Below, one piece after another: positions 1 through 12,533 of a stretch of 64,000 nt of DNA. Every line of letters begins with the position of its first letter. The first letter of the stretch is position 1. The translations under genes were made by a program, and so were the position numbers. Origin of the DNA: Leucocoprinus leucothites (lineage: Eukaryota > Basidiomycota > Agaricomycetes > Agaricales > Agaricaceae); the NCBI GenBank assembly GCA_013368445.1, contig JAACJO010000003.1:1798001-1862000 (forward strand), read 5' to 3'. The notes beneath the pieces were generated by a model. It made no database searches. It saw nothing but the letters and a program-made list of their open reading frames with translations, and had not been told where the DNA came from.

Positions 1-1353
1 TGTTCGAGCGATTTGCTTCTGCATCTGGGGTGCCGAGTGAAACATCCATCGTGCCGCTGGCACGACCACGACCAAATGCATTTGTGAATGGGCCTAAAAC
101 ACCCGACAGAGGTATGTTGGGAATTCTTATGGGATTCTTATGGAGTTTTCGCATGTGGAGCGCCTTGACTTATGATTCTCAATTCAGCTTCGTCGCGGCC
201 TTTATCCAACTTTCAAGTAGAACTACCTCGACCACCATCGTCTCAGTCACGGTATTCCATCGCGTCTAATGTTGCAAGTATATTCCGGAGAACGTCGACG
301 AGTGTTCCGCCAAAGGATTCGACGGATACAGCGAGTATATGGTCACAACAGTCAGGCCAAAGTTCTAACCGATGGAAACTCGGGAGAATGCTGTCGAGGA
401 AGTCTAGTAACTCATCAATGGGGACTACTGCGTCAAGAAAAGACCCGGCGGAGACGATGTCGATCACATCAAGGCTGGAGCGGAGTGGTACAGGCGTCAG
501 TCGACCAGAGACACCTCACAGGAGAAAGCTTGCGACACCCCCTTCTTCATTCCCTGGAGCTATGAAGCACCAGGAGACTCGATTTCTAAACAGCAATATA
601 TACAACGTGTTCGACGAGGATCACCTTTCATCCGCTGCAGATATTCGACAGGAGATTCTTGCGGTTGAGGCAGAGGCTAAAAGATTAATGGACGCATTCA
701 ATGGGTTGGAAGTGACGACGCTTTCCAAGACTCAACGTTCGCGGGGTTACTCGGGAACACGATCTGATGCGGGACGGCCGAGCAATGTAGGGAGTATGGT
801 GGAATCCAAGTTATCGACAGAGGGCAAATCGATCAAGCGAATTAATTTGGCAGAATCTGACGCTGGGTCCATACGTTCAGCAAATACAACAGGGACGGGA
901 TTTTCCAAATCAGCGTCCTCGGGTCGAGCAGGCTTGCGCGCCAAGACGAGTGTGACTACTTCGTTGGCGCTCAGCACGACGTCATCGCGGCCTGGTTCTT
1001 TGCGGCGCAAGAACTCTTCATCTAGTATACATTCACATGGACATCCGAAGCAACCGAGTCCGGCAGTCCCCCTTCCTGCGTTGCCTAATCTCGCCGGTAT
1101 TAATGGAGCGAATAATTCGAGCGTTAGTTTGACTCGAAGCGCCCATATCATGAGGTCCGTACCCGAGGACGATACGAGATCTGCAGCTGATACTGTGACA
1201 ACGACTATCCGGTTGGAGGACGAGGACGGGGATGAAATGGAGGATATCCGACGGCGTAGGGAGGAGGTGCAGCAGCGGTATGATGCACGACTGGATTATT
1301 TGCGCGCAAAGCTGAAGAGTGCAGAGTTGCACGAGAAGCTATTGCGACGGTGA
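1..1353 (+). CDS. Ser-rich coiled-coil protein, 3' part (5' end outside window)
   Basis: I do not recognise this gene. A first visible exon is open from base 3 to about 112. It is followed by an intron (gtatgttggg donor, ttctcaattcag acceptor) ending near 194, and by one long exon to a TGA at 1351-1353. The encoded tail is very rich in Ser, Thr and Arg, with repeated basic Ser-rich patches such as RRTSTS and RKSSNSS that suit phosphorylation and disorder. A short segment near 600-720 ([19 protein letters not shown]) and the last 40 residues ([19 protein letters not shown] onward) are charged heptad-like coiled-coil candidates. No catalytic motif or membrane segment is visible. The intron choice is inferred from the frame change between the two open stretches. 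A cytoskeletal or scaffold role would be a guess. Confidence 0.6.
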
Positions 1354-1609
1354 TATGTATTATGGGTGTTTTTTCTCTCTATGGCGGCCTTTTCGTTCTT
1401 ATTCGCTTGGGATATGTTTTGTTCTATGGATCACTGGTAGATTAGATCGTATAGTATTTATATACCCGTCGGCTGTTGCCGGCAACCGAGCTTACATGAC
1501 GTGTTGGAGTGATGAGAGTCGCGAAGCCAGTGTTAACTTCCTCAACAAGTCTCTTGCTGCAAACTGCCCAAGAACGAATCCGCAGCCATTCTCTCAGAGG
1601 TCTTTGGCC

Positions 1610-4600
1610 ATGGACCGCTCACCGTCTCCACCCGACGACCGCCCAAGGTCACCGACGGCTCCTACGCAGATCCCCAGGTCTGTTCCTCAGTCGGTACCCT
1701 CGCAGTGGTCGGCTGCAGACACCCCTCAGCACCACCTTCAGGGTACTTCCTATTTTTCCCAGACATCATCATCATCAGTACCAAGCAGGGCTCCGCCACC
1801 GCCTATTCTCGTCCGGAGCTCGTCAGTTCATTCTATACGGCGCGCTGGCAGGAGTACCAGTGTCAGTAGCTCCCAGGCACCCCACCGCAGCCACCGCGAG
1901 GGTGATGGCGTTCTCAGCGAAGCAGATGAAGAAGAGAACGACGGATCTCAGGAACTCGACTCTACTCCTCGCCGACGTCGTGGCAAGGCAGCAGCCACGC
2001 CGGGTGAAGATTCTGGGTCGTCGGGCTCTGGTGAGGACGATGATGGGGCCCGACCCAACGAGGATGATCCCATCACACTGAAGGATCGCCAGTCTCTCAT
2101 TAACGTCCAGCATCCTTTCGGTCTTCCCATCTGGAAGCCTGCGCTTTACAAAAAGTCCCGCTCTGTCACTCGCCACGCTGACGAAGCACTACACTCTATC
2201 CCCTCACACCAGGCCGAGCGGCATCTGCTTCCTGGGAACATATTTTGGGCCCTAATATTTGGCTGGTGGCTGGCCCTCGCTTGTATTGCTGTTTCGTTTG
2301 TGCTATGGATGGTACCCCGTGGAGGGAAGCAGTATGGGAACCTCGCCTTTGGATTAGGGTGGTACCTCGCTTGGCCATTCGGGAAATATGTTGAAGGCGA
2401 TCAGGACCAGGAAGATAGTGTGATTGATGAAGACGAAGATGAAGAGAGTGCTGAAGACAGGCAACACCTTAGTGATTCGGATGGTAACGCAACCATTCGA
2501 GCCGTTTCACCACCCCCACCCCTGCGTTCAAGTTCATGGGACGCGGCCCGCATCGAAGAAGGGACCTCGTTGCTCCATCTCTACAAGCACTCGCCGATTC
2601 CTGCCCCTATCAAGTCATATGGTGCAATTCCTTCCCCTGCTTCGTCGGGTTCCATAAGCGCATACAAGATGCCATCGAGCACTTTCCTTGGCAAAGCATG
2701 CTTTTGGATTGCGCTTGTCTGCATTATTGCCCCTCTCATGCTGATCGTTTGCCTCGTCTGTTGGGCATTGGTTGTCACCATCCCAATGGCCAAGCTCAAC
2801 TGGGCACTTATTAAACATCTGTTTGAACGTCCCGATTCAATCAGGTTCTGTGCAGCACCCCCTGTGGTAGTCGTTGCTAACCAGCCCGATCGCTCTTCCG
2901 AGAGCGCGTCTGCTGAGCCCGATTCTACTCCCCCGCAACCGAAATTCAAGGTCAAGCACGCCCGCCTTGCCCCCGGTGAGGCGGCTCCCTCAGGCACCTC
3001 AACGGTGCTCTTGTGTACATACCGTGCCACTGGTTGGCAATACTACAAGTATACAGTTGGAGGCGTCAACATTCTCGTTGTCAATCTTCTACCAATTGTC
3101 TTCTTTGTCATCTTTGCCGGTTTTGTGCTCTATCCGTGGAGGGAGCGGCTTGAACATGACCATAAAACTGTACCCGCTTTCCTTGGCATTTTCGCTTCTC
3201 AGGGCTTCATCTTCGTGATGAGCTTGCTCAGCGTTATTCCGTTATCTTATTTCATTAGTATGGCTGTCGCTTCCATTTCTGCCCAATCATCCATTGGAAT
3301 GGGTGCAGTGATCAACGCGACTTTCGGTTCTATCATTGAAATCGTTTTGTATGGTATCGCGTTGACCCAAGGAAAGGGGCGCCTGGTGGAGGGTTCTATC
3401 GTTGGTTCCTTGCTGGCTGGTGTACTGCTCATGCCTGGCATGAGTATGTGCGGCGGGGCTGTAAGGCGTAAAGAGCAGAGGTTTAACGCGAAGAGTGCTG
3501 GAGTAACAAGTATGATGTTGATCATGGCTATTATCGGCGCCTTGACGCCTACCATCTTCTATCAGACCTATGGCAACGTAAGTATCTATATTCTAAGCGT
3601 TTATAGTGATCTAAACGAATTTCTTTCTAGTTCCAACTCGTCTGCACTGGCTGCCCATCCACACCGCATGATGGAAGGAAAGCACCTTGGATCTGTGATC
3701 ACTGCTATTATAAACATCCTGATCCGGTTGACGATCCCTTCTACCAAGAAACGGTGAAGAGTCTTATGTACTTTTGCGCTGCGATTTTGCTCTTTGTGCG
3801 TAACTGTTTCTCTTCCTGATCTAACGTTCTCTGATCAGGTATTTTAGTCTTATCTTGTTGGATTGTGGTTTTCCTTGCGTACACATGCAAGTCAGATATG
3901 GCAGAACCCTCAGCAGCTCTTACAATCCTCGGAGCTTCCAATGCACCAGAGGTTTTCCATCTTTAACAAAGCGCCTAACGCCGATCAAGCCCATGCCACT
4001 CTCAATCGCAGACCCGGCGGTACATACGACCTTGGCTCTCCCCGCGTTGAGTACCCAGTCCCTCGTGAAGCTTCACAAGGTGGTGCAGTTTTTACAGGCC
4101 CACATCAACAGTCGCAGCCTCAACAACCTCAAACTCAGATCCAAGTTCCTACTCAAGGTTCATTCCGTCTCAACCCACCCTCTCCTACCTTCCCGAAGCG
4201 AGTTTCATACGCAGCGGCAGTCCAACAACCTTCCTTCGTTCCTGTTCTCGAGAGCGTCGATCATGCGGTCAAAAATGCTGACCTTGGAGATGTTCGCCTC
4301 CCGAGCCCTATGACAACGGATGATTTCACGAGAGCAGTCGCAGTTGCGACCGTCAGTGCATTGAGACATCAACAACAGACCGCTTCGCATAGTCCTGCGA
4401 GAATGTTGAGGCATTCTGGCGTGGAAAGTGAGGCAGGCGCCAGCGCAGCTCATGGAGCTGGACAAGGTGGTGGACATGGCGGACACGAGGCGCCTTCTTG
4501 GAGTCGTACGACGAGTGCGAGTGTCTTGCTTGGATGTACAGCGCTGTATGCGGTTATTGCTGGTGAGAACGGCTGACCCTTCCTTTGTTGATCATTGATC

Positions 4601-5422
4601 CGTTTGGATTTACTGATTAATGTCCTTGCATACAGAATTGCTTGTAGAAGTCGTTGATGTTGTTCTCAAGGATTCGGGTATTGATGAGAAGTTCCTCGGA
4701 GTCACACTGTTTGCCCTCGTGCCAAATACAACCGAGTTTATGAACGCTATTTCATTCGCTTTGAATGGGAACATAGCCTTAAGGTGTGTGTCGTCATACC
4801 CTTCCACTTTCGCTTCCACCACCCCAGCTCCACTTATACTGAAATGCATCCTCATTTCATTCTTATAGTATGGAAATCGGTTCCGCATACGCACTTCAGG
4901 TGTGCTTGTTACAGATCCCGGCCATGGTTGCCTTTTCGGCATGGTACGATCCTGGAAACATGGGCGAGGTCGCTAAGACTTTCACGTACGTTCCTTGTTC
5001 TCTTCGTTCTAATCCCCGCGAAGGAGTCTATCGGTAGTTGAAGGCTGATCGGTGCTTGAATTATATTGTCTATAGGCTTATCTTCCCCCGCTGGGACGTT
5101 GTCACCCTCATTTTGTCCATGTTCTTGATGACATATACATACATTGAAGCGAAGAGCAATTATCATCGTGGCAGCATTCTTATTATGAGGTGAGTCGTAT
5201 CGATCATATATCTTTGCCACCCCCGCCTCCTTGTGTTTTGTGCCTCGTGTTCTAACATTTTCTTTTCTTAGTTATCTTGTCCTCATTTCTGGCTTCTATT
5301 TCGCTCCTCCGACTGCCGTCGACCTTGATCAAGGCCATCTCACTTCGACCTCAGGCTGTCAAGAATTTGCTCTGAACCTGTGGCAATCAATCCGCTATTA
5401 CTTTTCAACCTTGGGTCAGTGA
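1610..5422 (+). CDS. VNX1: Vnx1-type vacuolar cation/proton exchanger (CAX superfamily)
   Basis: Predicted exons are 1610-3577, 3631-3795, 3848-4562, 4636-4783, 4869-4985, 5076-5189 and 5272-5422, giving about 1125 residues with consistent phases. The protein would exchange Na+/K+ or Ca2+ for H+ across the vacuolar or another endomembrane. Both CAX signature repeats are visible: [15 protein letters not shown] (about 3310-3355) and [19 protein letters not shown] (about 4710-4770), each with the family's acidic residue. About 13 hydrophobic segments surround them. As in yeast Vnx1, and unlike short Vcx1, there is a long Ser/Pro-rich acidic N-terminus (about 220 residues), a disordered Gln/His loop in exon 3, and a loop holding two CxxC pairs (C661/C664 and C678/C681). 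The start is the ATG before DRSPSPP; the open frame extends upstream without a better ATG. Ion preference cannot be read from sequence. Confidence 0.88.
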
Positions 5423-5783
5423 TACGCTTTTAACTGATTATTGATCACTTCCTCTCCGTTTCTCTTGCATCTTTGCTGTCGCTTCCTCTTCTTCATACCA
5501 GGCTCTCTCTGCCTTCTTGCCGTCAATTCGCCTTCCAATACCCTGCCCAGCCTCGAGTGCTGCCAGCCATTTTATAAACCGTGCTTCAATTATGTCTGCT
5601 CATCATATTTTGGACGATGCTTGCCTTCCATCCCCTGTTTCCTCGCCCCTCGCCTCTATTATACAAAACATTTTTTGCACAGTAATGTTACACTGAATGA
5701 CATGTACGCCAAGTGTCTGACTCGTCATGATAACTGTTTTATTTCCCTTATATCCATCCCTCCTGTATAAATCAATTCCTCCT
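5423..5783. other. Convergent intergenic region
   Basis: This 361-bp stretch lies between two convergent stop codons, those of the exchanger on + and DDB1 on -. It is rich in T and C, and short open frames across it have no gene-like composition. It most probably holds the two 3' untranslated regions. No terminator motif can be assigned confidently. Confidence 0.5.
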
Positions 5784-8700
5784 TCAATGATGACTCTGCA
5801 AATCTCCTAACAGTCTGCGCATCTCATCCACTGAGGTCGAAAGTTTTTCTGGCTCACTCTGGCCTTTCCATATATTGTCGAGCGTGTCTGGAGAGTCCAG
5901 AAGGGTGAGTAATTGTTCGATGAAATCGCCATCGAGGAATCCGAAAGATGCTTGATCAGCATCGCTACGACCTCTTGTGCTCTTTGGTGCTCGGAACCTG
6001 CACAAAAATGTAAGTGATCCACATAGTAATCAAAACAGAAAGATACTAACCGAGCATGGCTAATTCCTCCGACACTGGGAATGACGGCGGCCATGTTCCG
6101 CTGCAACTCAGTAAGATGTAAAGAGGTGTCCTTTGAAGCCTCTACGATAACTCCGATACGACCTGAAGAGGTAAAAAACATTTCTTCAGGTTCCAAAGTG
6201 GCCTCCTCAGACTTGTCAGCTGTAGTCAAAGTACCTGGAAAGTCATGCAATTTTTTTCAGTATACTAAGGGCGACATGAAATTTAAAAGGAAGAACATAC
6301 CCCGTATGAGCTTCGTGACTAGATCAGCAATATGATAGTTGCCAGTGCACTCGAGAACATTTCTATTCAAGTAGTGAGAAAGAGTAAAGGTGAACAGATT
6401 CAGTGCATCCTAATAGCGTAGAATGCCATCAGATGGGGTGCAAAAGAGACAACGTTTAAAGGGACCTACATTAGCTCCGATAACATTCCTCTCGTCAATG
6501 GCTTCAACGGAAACAGGCCATCGTGGCCCATAGTCTCTCGCCACAGTCTGGAACCTCTCTTCTTGGACCTTGAGCAGCGACACCGAGCTGATCTGATCTC
6601 CGGCAAATACATGTTCTCCAGTAGCCCCTAAACTCGTGACTAAGTAGTTGTGGTTCCACTCCGCCACCTTTCGCAGCTCCAAGCCTACAGGGAAGACATT
6701 CTTGTCGACCTTCAGTCGGAAGAGCATGATGGATGAGTTGACTGCAGCAACGAAACGTGGGTGTTCTTCGTCCTTGGAGGTGGTGGATGTAAGTGCGTAA
6801 ACACATCCCTTCACTTCGGTAGATGCGACTAAGGAGAGCTGATAGCTTGGCTTTGGATTACGAGGATTGGTGCTTGTTGATACAGAGATAAGCAGTAAAC
6901 GGCCTGTTTCAGGCTCCGTTTCTTCGGGGTAGTAAAGGAATGTTCCAACGATGAAGAAAGGTGTGAGGACATCATTAACCACGGCGGAAAAAGGAATAAC
7001 TGAAGTGACTTCTTCGTTTGAATCGCAACTGAATCTGGCCAAAACTGTAAAGAAATAAGTTGTCTGCAAGGGATGAAAGTAAGATACAAACCTTCAAACG
7101 ACGTATCATCTATTAATTTGAAAGAGCTGCTTATCGACTCCTCGTCACCGATTCGAGCAGGTTCTGTACGGGTGAAGGCAACACCAAATGCTTTCAACAA
7201 AGGTTGGTGGGCAATCTTGCGTGGGTTGTCTAGGCCGAATGGAATCTACAGGCAAAGTTCAGAAAGCTGGTGTTCCCTGAAATAGAATGAACACACCGAG
7301 CGTATATGAAGCTTGTTGAGATCCTTAATCCTCCCGATATGCAAACCTTCATCGCCTGCTATGATCAATGACGATGGCAGCGATGGAGTGTTCAAGGGTG
7401 ATGCAGCAACGATGTCCTAATGCAAACATCAACATCGAGATTAAACCAGTACAACAATGATAATCCAGATATACCTTGAGGAGAATGGGAGAATGCACTA
7501 ATCTATTTCTTTCGTGTGCAAACATGATTGCCCTGTTGCCAGCTGCGAGTACGGTTTTCACTCCATGTCCGCCCTCTCCTGAATCCTCGCTATCATTACT
7601 TCCGGAACCCAAATCAACTCTACACACGATCAAACTAACAGGTGCGTGTCCAAGCGAAATGATCTTTCTATCCTTTAACTGTTGCGCTTGCCACGAAAAT
7701 GTCGCCACAGACCCATCAGCGAGACCAGCAAGCAGATATGGACGGTAGCCTGATCCCTTTGGGCTTTGATCTGAACCGAAGTTGTAAAACAGGAGAGAGG
7801 TCACGAGGGACGGAAGAGGTGAGGACGTGTGGATAGACTTGAAGCCTGATTCAGCTGGGCTGAAGACCTCTATCGTGTTAGAGTTCCAATATGAGACGAG
7901 AATGTACTGAGAAAAGGCTCGTGAGGGGTTGATTGGGGTGCACGATATTGCTGAGATTTCAAATTGTCTGTCAGAGTTCATGGTTGTCCTGAAAGTCTAG
8001 ATGTTAGTACTTATGCTAACATGAGTAGGATTGAACAAGGATACGGACAGGTTGACACGGAATTTCCTATCTTCGGCGACACTCAATAAAACCTTCTTCC
8101 CCCCACTTACCGCCAACGCAACCTGACTGGAGTTGATACTAGCAGCAACAATCTCCGCATTTTGATCCCCCGGAGCGTTCGCCTTAACTTCCCAGCGACT
8201 AAGCGTTACATAGGTTTGAAGGCCCTCATCTAGGTCAAGTAGACTTGCACCACTCCCAGTCACTTGCACAGCAAGAGACGAGTTCATGTATCGAGCTTTC
8301 CCATCTTGTCCCATAACACGTTGAGAGACATTCGAAAAAGCAATGGTTGGCTCGTGGGTCCTGAATCCTTCCATCGTGTCGTTCTCCACTGGTGTGAAAC
8401 TGAGGTTTCCTCCCTTGTCGGTAATCTTGACGAGCCGACTAGAGTCATAAAATGACAGAAGGAGGAATGCGTCTGTGCTGGAACACAAGTGAGATAGGAT
8501 GGGATAAAGGTGGCACGTTGACTTACGAATCTTCCAGCCTTGACCTGACGCCCCAAACTTTCAATGCGTGTTGAACACCAGGGATATTGACGATCTCCTG
8601 GAAATCAGCACCATTTCTCACAATATTCAGGGATCCAGAGTTCTTTCCTCCTGAACATGTAACGATCTGACGCTGCTGAGGAACATCAACCATCTTACTC

Positions 8701-10455
8701 TTGAAAGAGAGCACATATGTCACTAACCTGACCACCGTCCAAATCAACCAAGCATGCATCCACAATCGGTGCAATATTCTTGAATTGCTCTAAAACCGTA
8801 ACATATGACCCCTTCGTCGCAACAATATTGCCCGAATCCTGTGGATCACCAGTTTCGTCGTCTACATCCATGTCAAACGTTGGGCTTATCGCTCGCCCTT
8901 TACCCTTCTTTGAAGCTGAGGCCTCGAAAGAAGTCGATTGAACAGTGTGGATGTCAGACGAAATAGGTAATGTGGACCTGTCGACAAAGGCGCTAGGGAC
9001 TGGTGTTAACTGGACTAGCTGGGAATCTCCCATATGTGATCCAACATAGAAGATCTGATTTGTTAAGTAGGTGAGAGATGTTGGAGGGGATACCTGCGAG
9101 AAAGGACTGTATATTAGAGAATGAGGTTTCAAATGGCTAAACCCCAATCACCCACCTCACCCAGAGGAATGAGCACAAGGCCGAGGGTTTCTAGATTCCC
9201 TAGGGACAGTAGAGACAACTTCCCATACGTATCTCCCAGAATAATCTTCGAGGGTTCACCATCTATCGAGCACCAGCTGTAAATGATATTTCAACTTGAG
9301 ATTCAAAAGTCTGGCTCATGCTGGGCTTACGCAGCGAAATCGCTCCAAGGCCAGATCACACTCGCCCGGGGCTTTCTCTTTCTACCTTCTCTTTCCACCT
9401 CCTTTTCACGTGCCTTGGCCTTTTCTACTGGGTCCTTGCTCTTTTTCTTGTCCTCTAGTCGTCTCCTTTTGCCTCTTTGTTTCTCTTGGCTTTCTCTATC
9501 GACCAGCTCATACAGTAGCAGCTTCTTTCCTCCAGCGACGAGTATACCACCAGGGAATTTTTTGTCGGAGGAATCCATGATTTCATCGTCGTCGTCGTCA
9601 TCTTCTCTCTTGGTGCTTGGAGGGTAGACAGGGACGAGTCTCGGTGGACTATCGGCTGGGTATGGGAATATCCTCTCTGAGATCATGGTCGAGTGTAAGT
9701 GTGTAGATGGGTGAGTTGATAGTTGGAGTTCTTCAAGTTCAATATCGCGGGCGAGGAGTTGTATCCGTTGTTGATGGTCAAAGTGGAGAATGGCGATTGC
9801 ATACTCGTCTTCTGGGACTGGCAAGAATGATATCGAGAATACATTGAGTTCAGGAAGTCTGGTGTATGAGGACACCTCCGTCAGTATAAGCCTTGTGTAC
9901 GACCGCTGAGTAGGACTCACAGGGCGTCAAAATCGTCTTTATATCTTCCAGCTTTGAGATTGATAATCTTGAGTTTACCGACATAACAACTGACGATTGC
10001 TAGCTTTCCAGATGGATGAACCAAGATATCATTGAAAAACTCTGCAGGACGCGGCGTCCTCTCGTATAGGTGTAATTGATGAGTTGGTTGTAGTTCTGCG
10101 ACACCATCTTCCGACTCCGCATATGAGAGAAAGATAAGCTCTGGGTCTGGGTGCGCGAGCATCACGACTAGGTTAGACCGGGATGATTTCTACACAGAAC
10201 CATCAGTATGAAACGCATTGAAAAGCACATGTACGCCCACAAAAAACGCACTGGTATTGGAATAGCCTTTACAGCAGTGACTTTGCCATAAATCTCACGA
10301 GAGCACTCAAGTCTGACACCAGTGGGCTGCAGGGAATAGACCTCAATCCTGTTCAACTTGGCGACGACAAGATGCTCGATATCGCGTGCAGAGAGTCTGC
10401 ATTTCAGCGACGCGAGAACAGAGGAGGGCTGGTGAAAGGTCGTCACGATCTTCAT
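5784..10455 (-). CDS. DDB1: DNA damage-binding protein 1 homologue (CPSF-A/DDB1 family)
   Basis: A multi-exon gene runs from ATG 10455-10453 to TGA 5786-5784. DDB1 is the adaptor that links CUL4 ubiquitin ligase to DCAF receptors in repair, replication licensing and chromatin regulation. The N-terminus (MKIVTTFHQPSSVLASLKC, then LVVAKLNRIEVYSL) corresponds to the first blade of propeller A. FYVGSHMGDSQLVQL and FKNIAPIVDACLVDLD (about 8730-9055) match the well-conserved GSRLGDSQLVKL and LGPIVDMCVVDLE segments. VTCSGGKNSGSLNIVRNGAD (about 8600-8675) matches the VTCSGAFKEGSLRIIRNG block. The end contains AVIPSVGGISHARLVSF and FGFLDGDFIEQLL, the conserved helical C-terminal domain. Many introns of about 50-60 nt interrupt it; exon 1 is 10252-10455. 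A strongly basic insertion lies in propeller A (see findings). The start codon matches the family start. Confidence 0.93.
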
Positions 10456-10552
10456 TGTGGATTGAGACGGACCCGAGGTCTTAATAATAATGTCAACGAC
10501 ACTTATGCCATCACCACTCGGGAACTCCGGGCCGGTTGATTGATTTACGAGT

Positions 10553-11410
10553 TTATTCATTTGTCTCGCCTACAGCATGCATCGTTCCATCCTCGTTCAT
10601 CACTACGTCCATCCTGTTTCCATCCTCAGCTTCTTTCTGCTCTCTGTTAGGCACAATAAAGTTATCGAGGGTCGGTCCACTGTGCTTCACACCGCCTTTC
10701 GACGCTTCATCGGGCTTGGAGCGTTTTACTTTCTTTTCTGGCACAGATGCAGAGGTTGTGTATGGGAGGATATCTAGAAGACATGAGCCTTGCTTTTCAA
10801 GTTGGTGAGAGTGAATTTGTACCTTCAAGAAACATAAACTCGTCCGCTTTTCGTGCAACAGTCGCTATATATTTTTCAGCACAGCAGCTCATCAAAGGGA
10901 TAATCATATACCAATATCTTTGTGATGCACAGTTGCCCGATTCTCCTTCACCGCGACTCGATGTGCGGCAGATGCCAATTCCATGATAAATGACTCAGCT
11001 GCAAGTGCAATTAAGAATACGGCGTCTCTTGCCACCACGGGTATATCCTGTGTAATCCAGTCAGTCCCCCAAGCAGTTCAAATGCCAAAGCCCCGCACCT
11101 TGTCTGCTTTGATGACCTTCTGCACCCTCGAGAAAGGCAGAAACAATTTTCCGGGTTCCCTAATAAGCTCCACTGGTCCCTTCTTCCTGACTTTCTTCTT
11201 TGGTCCAGATTCTGTTTGTACTTGATCCTCGCCCAATGTATTCTCCTCTTCCTCGTCTTCATCTTCGACTTCTTCCTTGTCTACTTCAGCCTCTCCCTCC
11301 AATTCAGCCTCTTCTTCCTCTTCTCTTGACTCTTGCTCTTCTACCGCGTCTACAACCTCTTGAACATATTCGTGTTCATCCGTTTCCATACGTTCTGGCG
11401 GGGTAGACAT
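10553..11410 (-). CDS. POLE4/Dpb3/CHRAC-type histone-fold protein
   Basis: Exons 11099-11410, 10912-11047, 10823-10864 and 10553-10773 join in phase to give 236 residues. An acidic Glu/Asp-rich N-terminal stretch (about residues 12-70) precedes a basic patch (PKKKVRKKG). A histone fold follows: LPFSRVQKVIKADK, then ARDAVFLIALAAESFIMELA, then AAHRVAVKENRATVHHKDI and VARKADEFMFLEDIL. This is the NF-Y/CBF subclass, closest in pattern to POLE4/Dpb3 and CHRAC-15, which act in DNA polymerase epsilon or in ISWI-type remodellers with a partner histone-fold protein. NC2-alpha (Bur6) and NF-YC are alternatives, so no symbol is given. The C-terminal tail is hydrophilic. The stop lies only 97 bp upstream of the DDB1 start codon on the same strand. 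Confidence 0.82.
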
Positions 11411-11563
11411 GATGTAAAGTGCAATAAAGCGTTCGTGACACGACGCGTTGTATACCGTCACGCGACGTGTTACAAAGTATAAAACCATCATTAATCCTAC
11501 CCGGTGAGCCATAAATACAAGCAAAAAATCTACTACAGATCCCTTCCACCGTCTCCATCATCC

Positions 11564-12261
11564 TCATAGCCGGGCTCGCACCTTCTCTGCTAGAACTTGT
11601 GCCTCGTCATCATCTAGCACTTCCCGAGACTCAAACTCTTTCTGGTGCATCTCTTTTCTTGATAGCGGGGTCACGCTTCGTAGAGGTGTAATCGCCGGTT
11701 CAACGTTTATCGGGTTGTCAAAGATGGGTGCGGGTATAATATGATAGTGTACCTAGTCACAATTTGGTTTTCTAAATCTATTATCCCATCTGACATGGAC
11801 TTACATGTGGGACTGCTTGAGCATACTCTTGATTGCACACGACATTCAGTCCAGTATTTCCAGTTGCTGTACAGCACAACTATCAGTCTCTCATCTCGGA
11901 AACAAGTAGCCAAGCATACCTTCAGTTAGTGCTTTCGCAACTCTTGAGACAGCTCGTCCTACAGCAGCGGCCAACTCTGGTGGCAGCTCTGACAATCTAG
12001 AGATATGGGTTTTGGGTATCACAAGGGTATGTCCAGGCCTCAGAGGCAGAACATCTATATTCATATCAACTCAAAACCTTCAAATGATTCGTTTTTGTAG
12101 CTCGAGCACGCACCGAGTATAGCAATGACCTCATCATCCTCATACAGTTTCGTTGCAGGCGCCGCTCCTTGTACAATTCTACAAAACGCACAAGTATCGT
12201 CTTGACTCCACGAGGGTGCTGGGTCCCGGTCCACGTGGGACCGAATTATAAAGGAGGTCAT
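11564..12261 (-). CDS. HIT-family (histidine triad) nucleotide hydrolase
   Basis: Exons 12114-12261, 11920-12054, 11805-11866 and 11564-11752 give 177 residues in phase. HIT proteins hydrolyse nucleotide phosphoramidates or dinucleotide polyphosphates. CAFCRIVQG near the N-terminus is the CxxC-containing start of HINT-like domains. RPGHTLVIPKTHISRL is the conserved central strand, and HVHYHIIP is the catalytic HxHxHxx triad. The triad is encoded across an intron: CAT ends exon 3 and GTACACTATCAT begins exon 4. About 50 residues follow the triad, more than in minimal HINT, ending in a charged helix. No mitochondrial signal is evident. An Hnt1/HINT-like or Aph1-like activity is likely, but the substrate cannot be decided. 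Confidence 0.9.
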
Positions 12262-12533
12262 AGTAAGGTATCCCAAGTACCCAGGAGGCAAATTTTCTTG
12301 GTTTGATAGCTGAAGCCGGAAGCGGAGGACTGCAAAGCGGATTTAGAGGCGAAAGCTCTACATCAGCGGCATTGCGTTCTAGCGTGGGACTGAATCAGCT
12401 TATTCGTCCAACAGTGATCAGAGTCGTTGCAGGATTGGTCGGACGATGTGCAAGACCAGTTTCGTCCCATAGTCCGTTCCTTTGCTTCTTGCTCTTAAAG
12501 TCCCGGCGCCAAGTCGCAACATCAGCAAAAAAT
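12262..12533. promoter_or_regulatory. Divergent promoter region
   Basis: The start codons of the HIT gene (-) and the methyltransferase (+) face away from each other across 272 bp, so both promoters must lie here. The right part has an open frame upstream of the methyltransferase ATG but no earlier in-frame ATG. I see no clear TATA box. Confidence 0.45.

Noticed and set aside
1319..1609. Upstream extension of the exchanger frame to 1319
   Set aside because: This part has no in-frame ATG in good context and overlaps the 3' end of the preceding gene. The ATG at 1610 is the plausible start.
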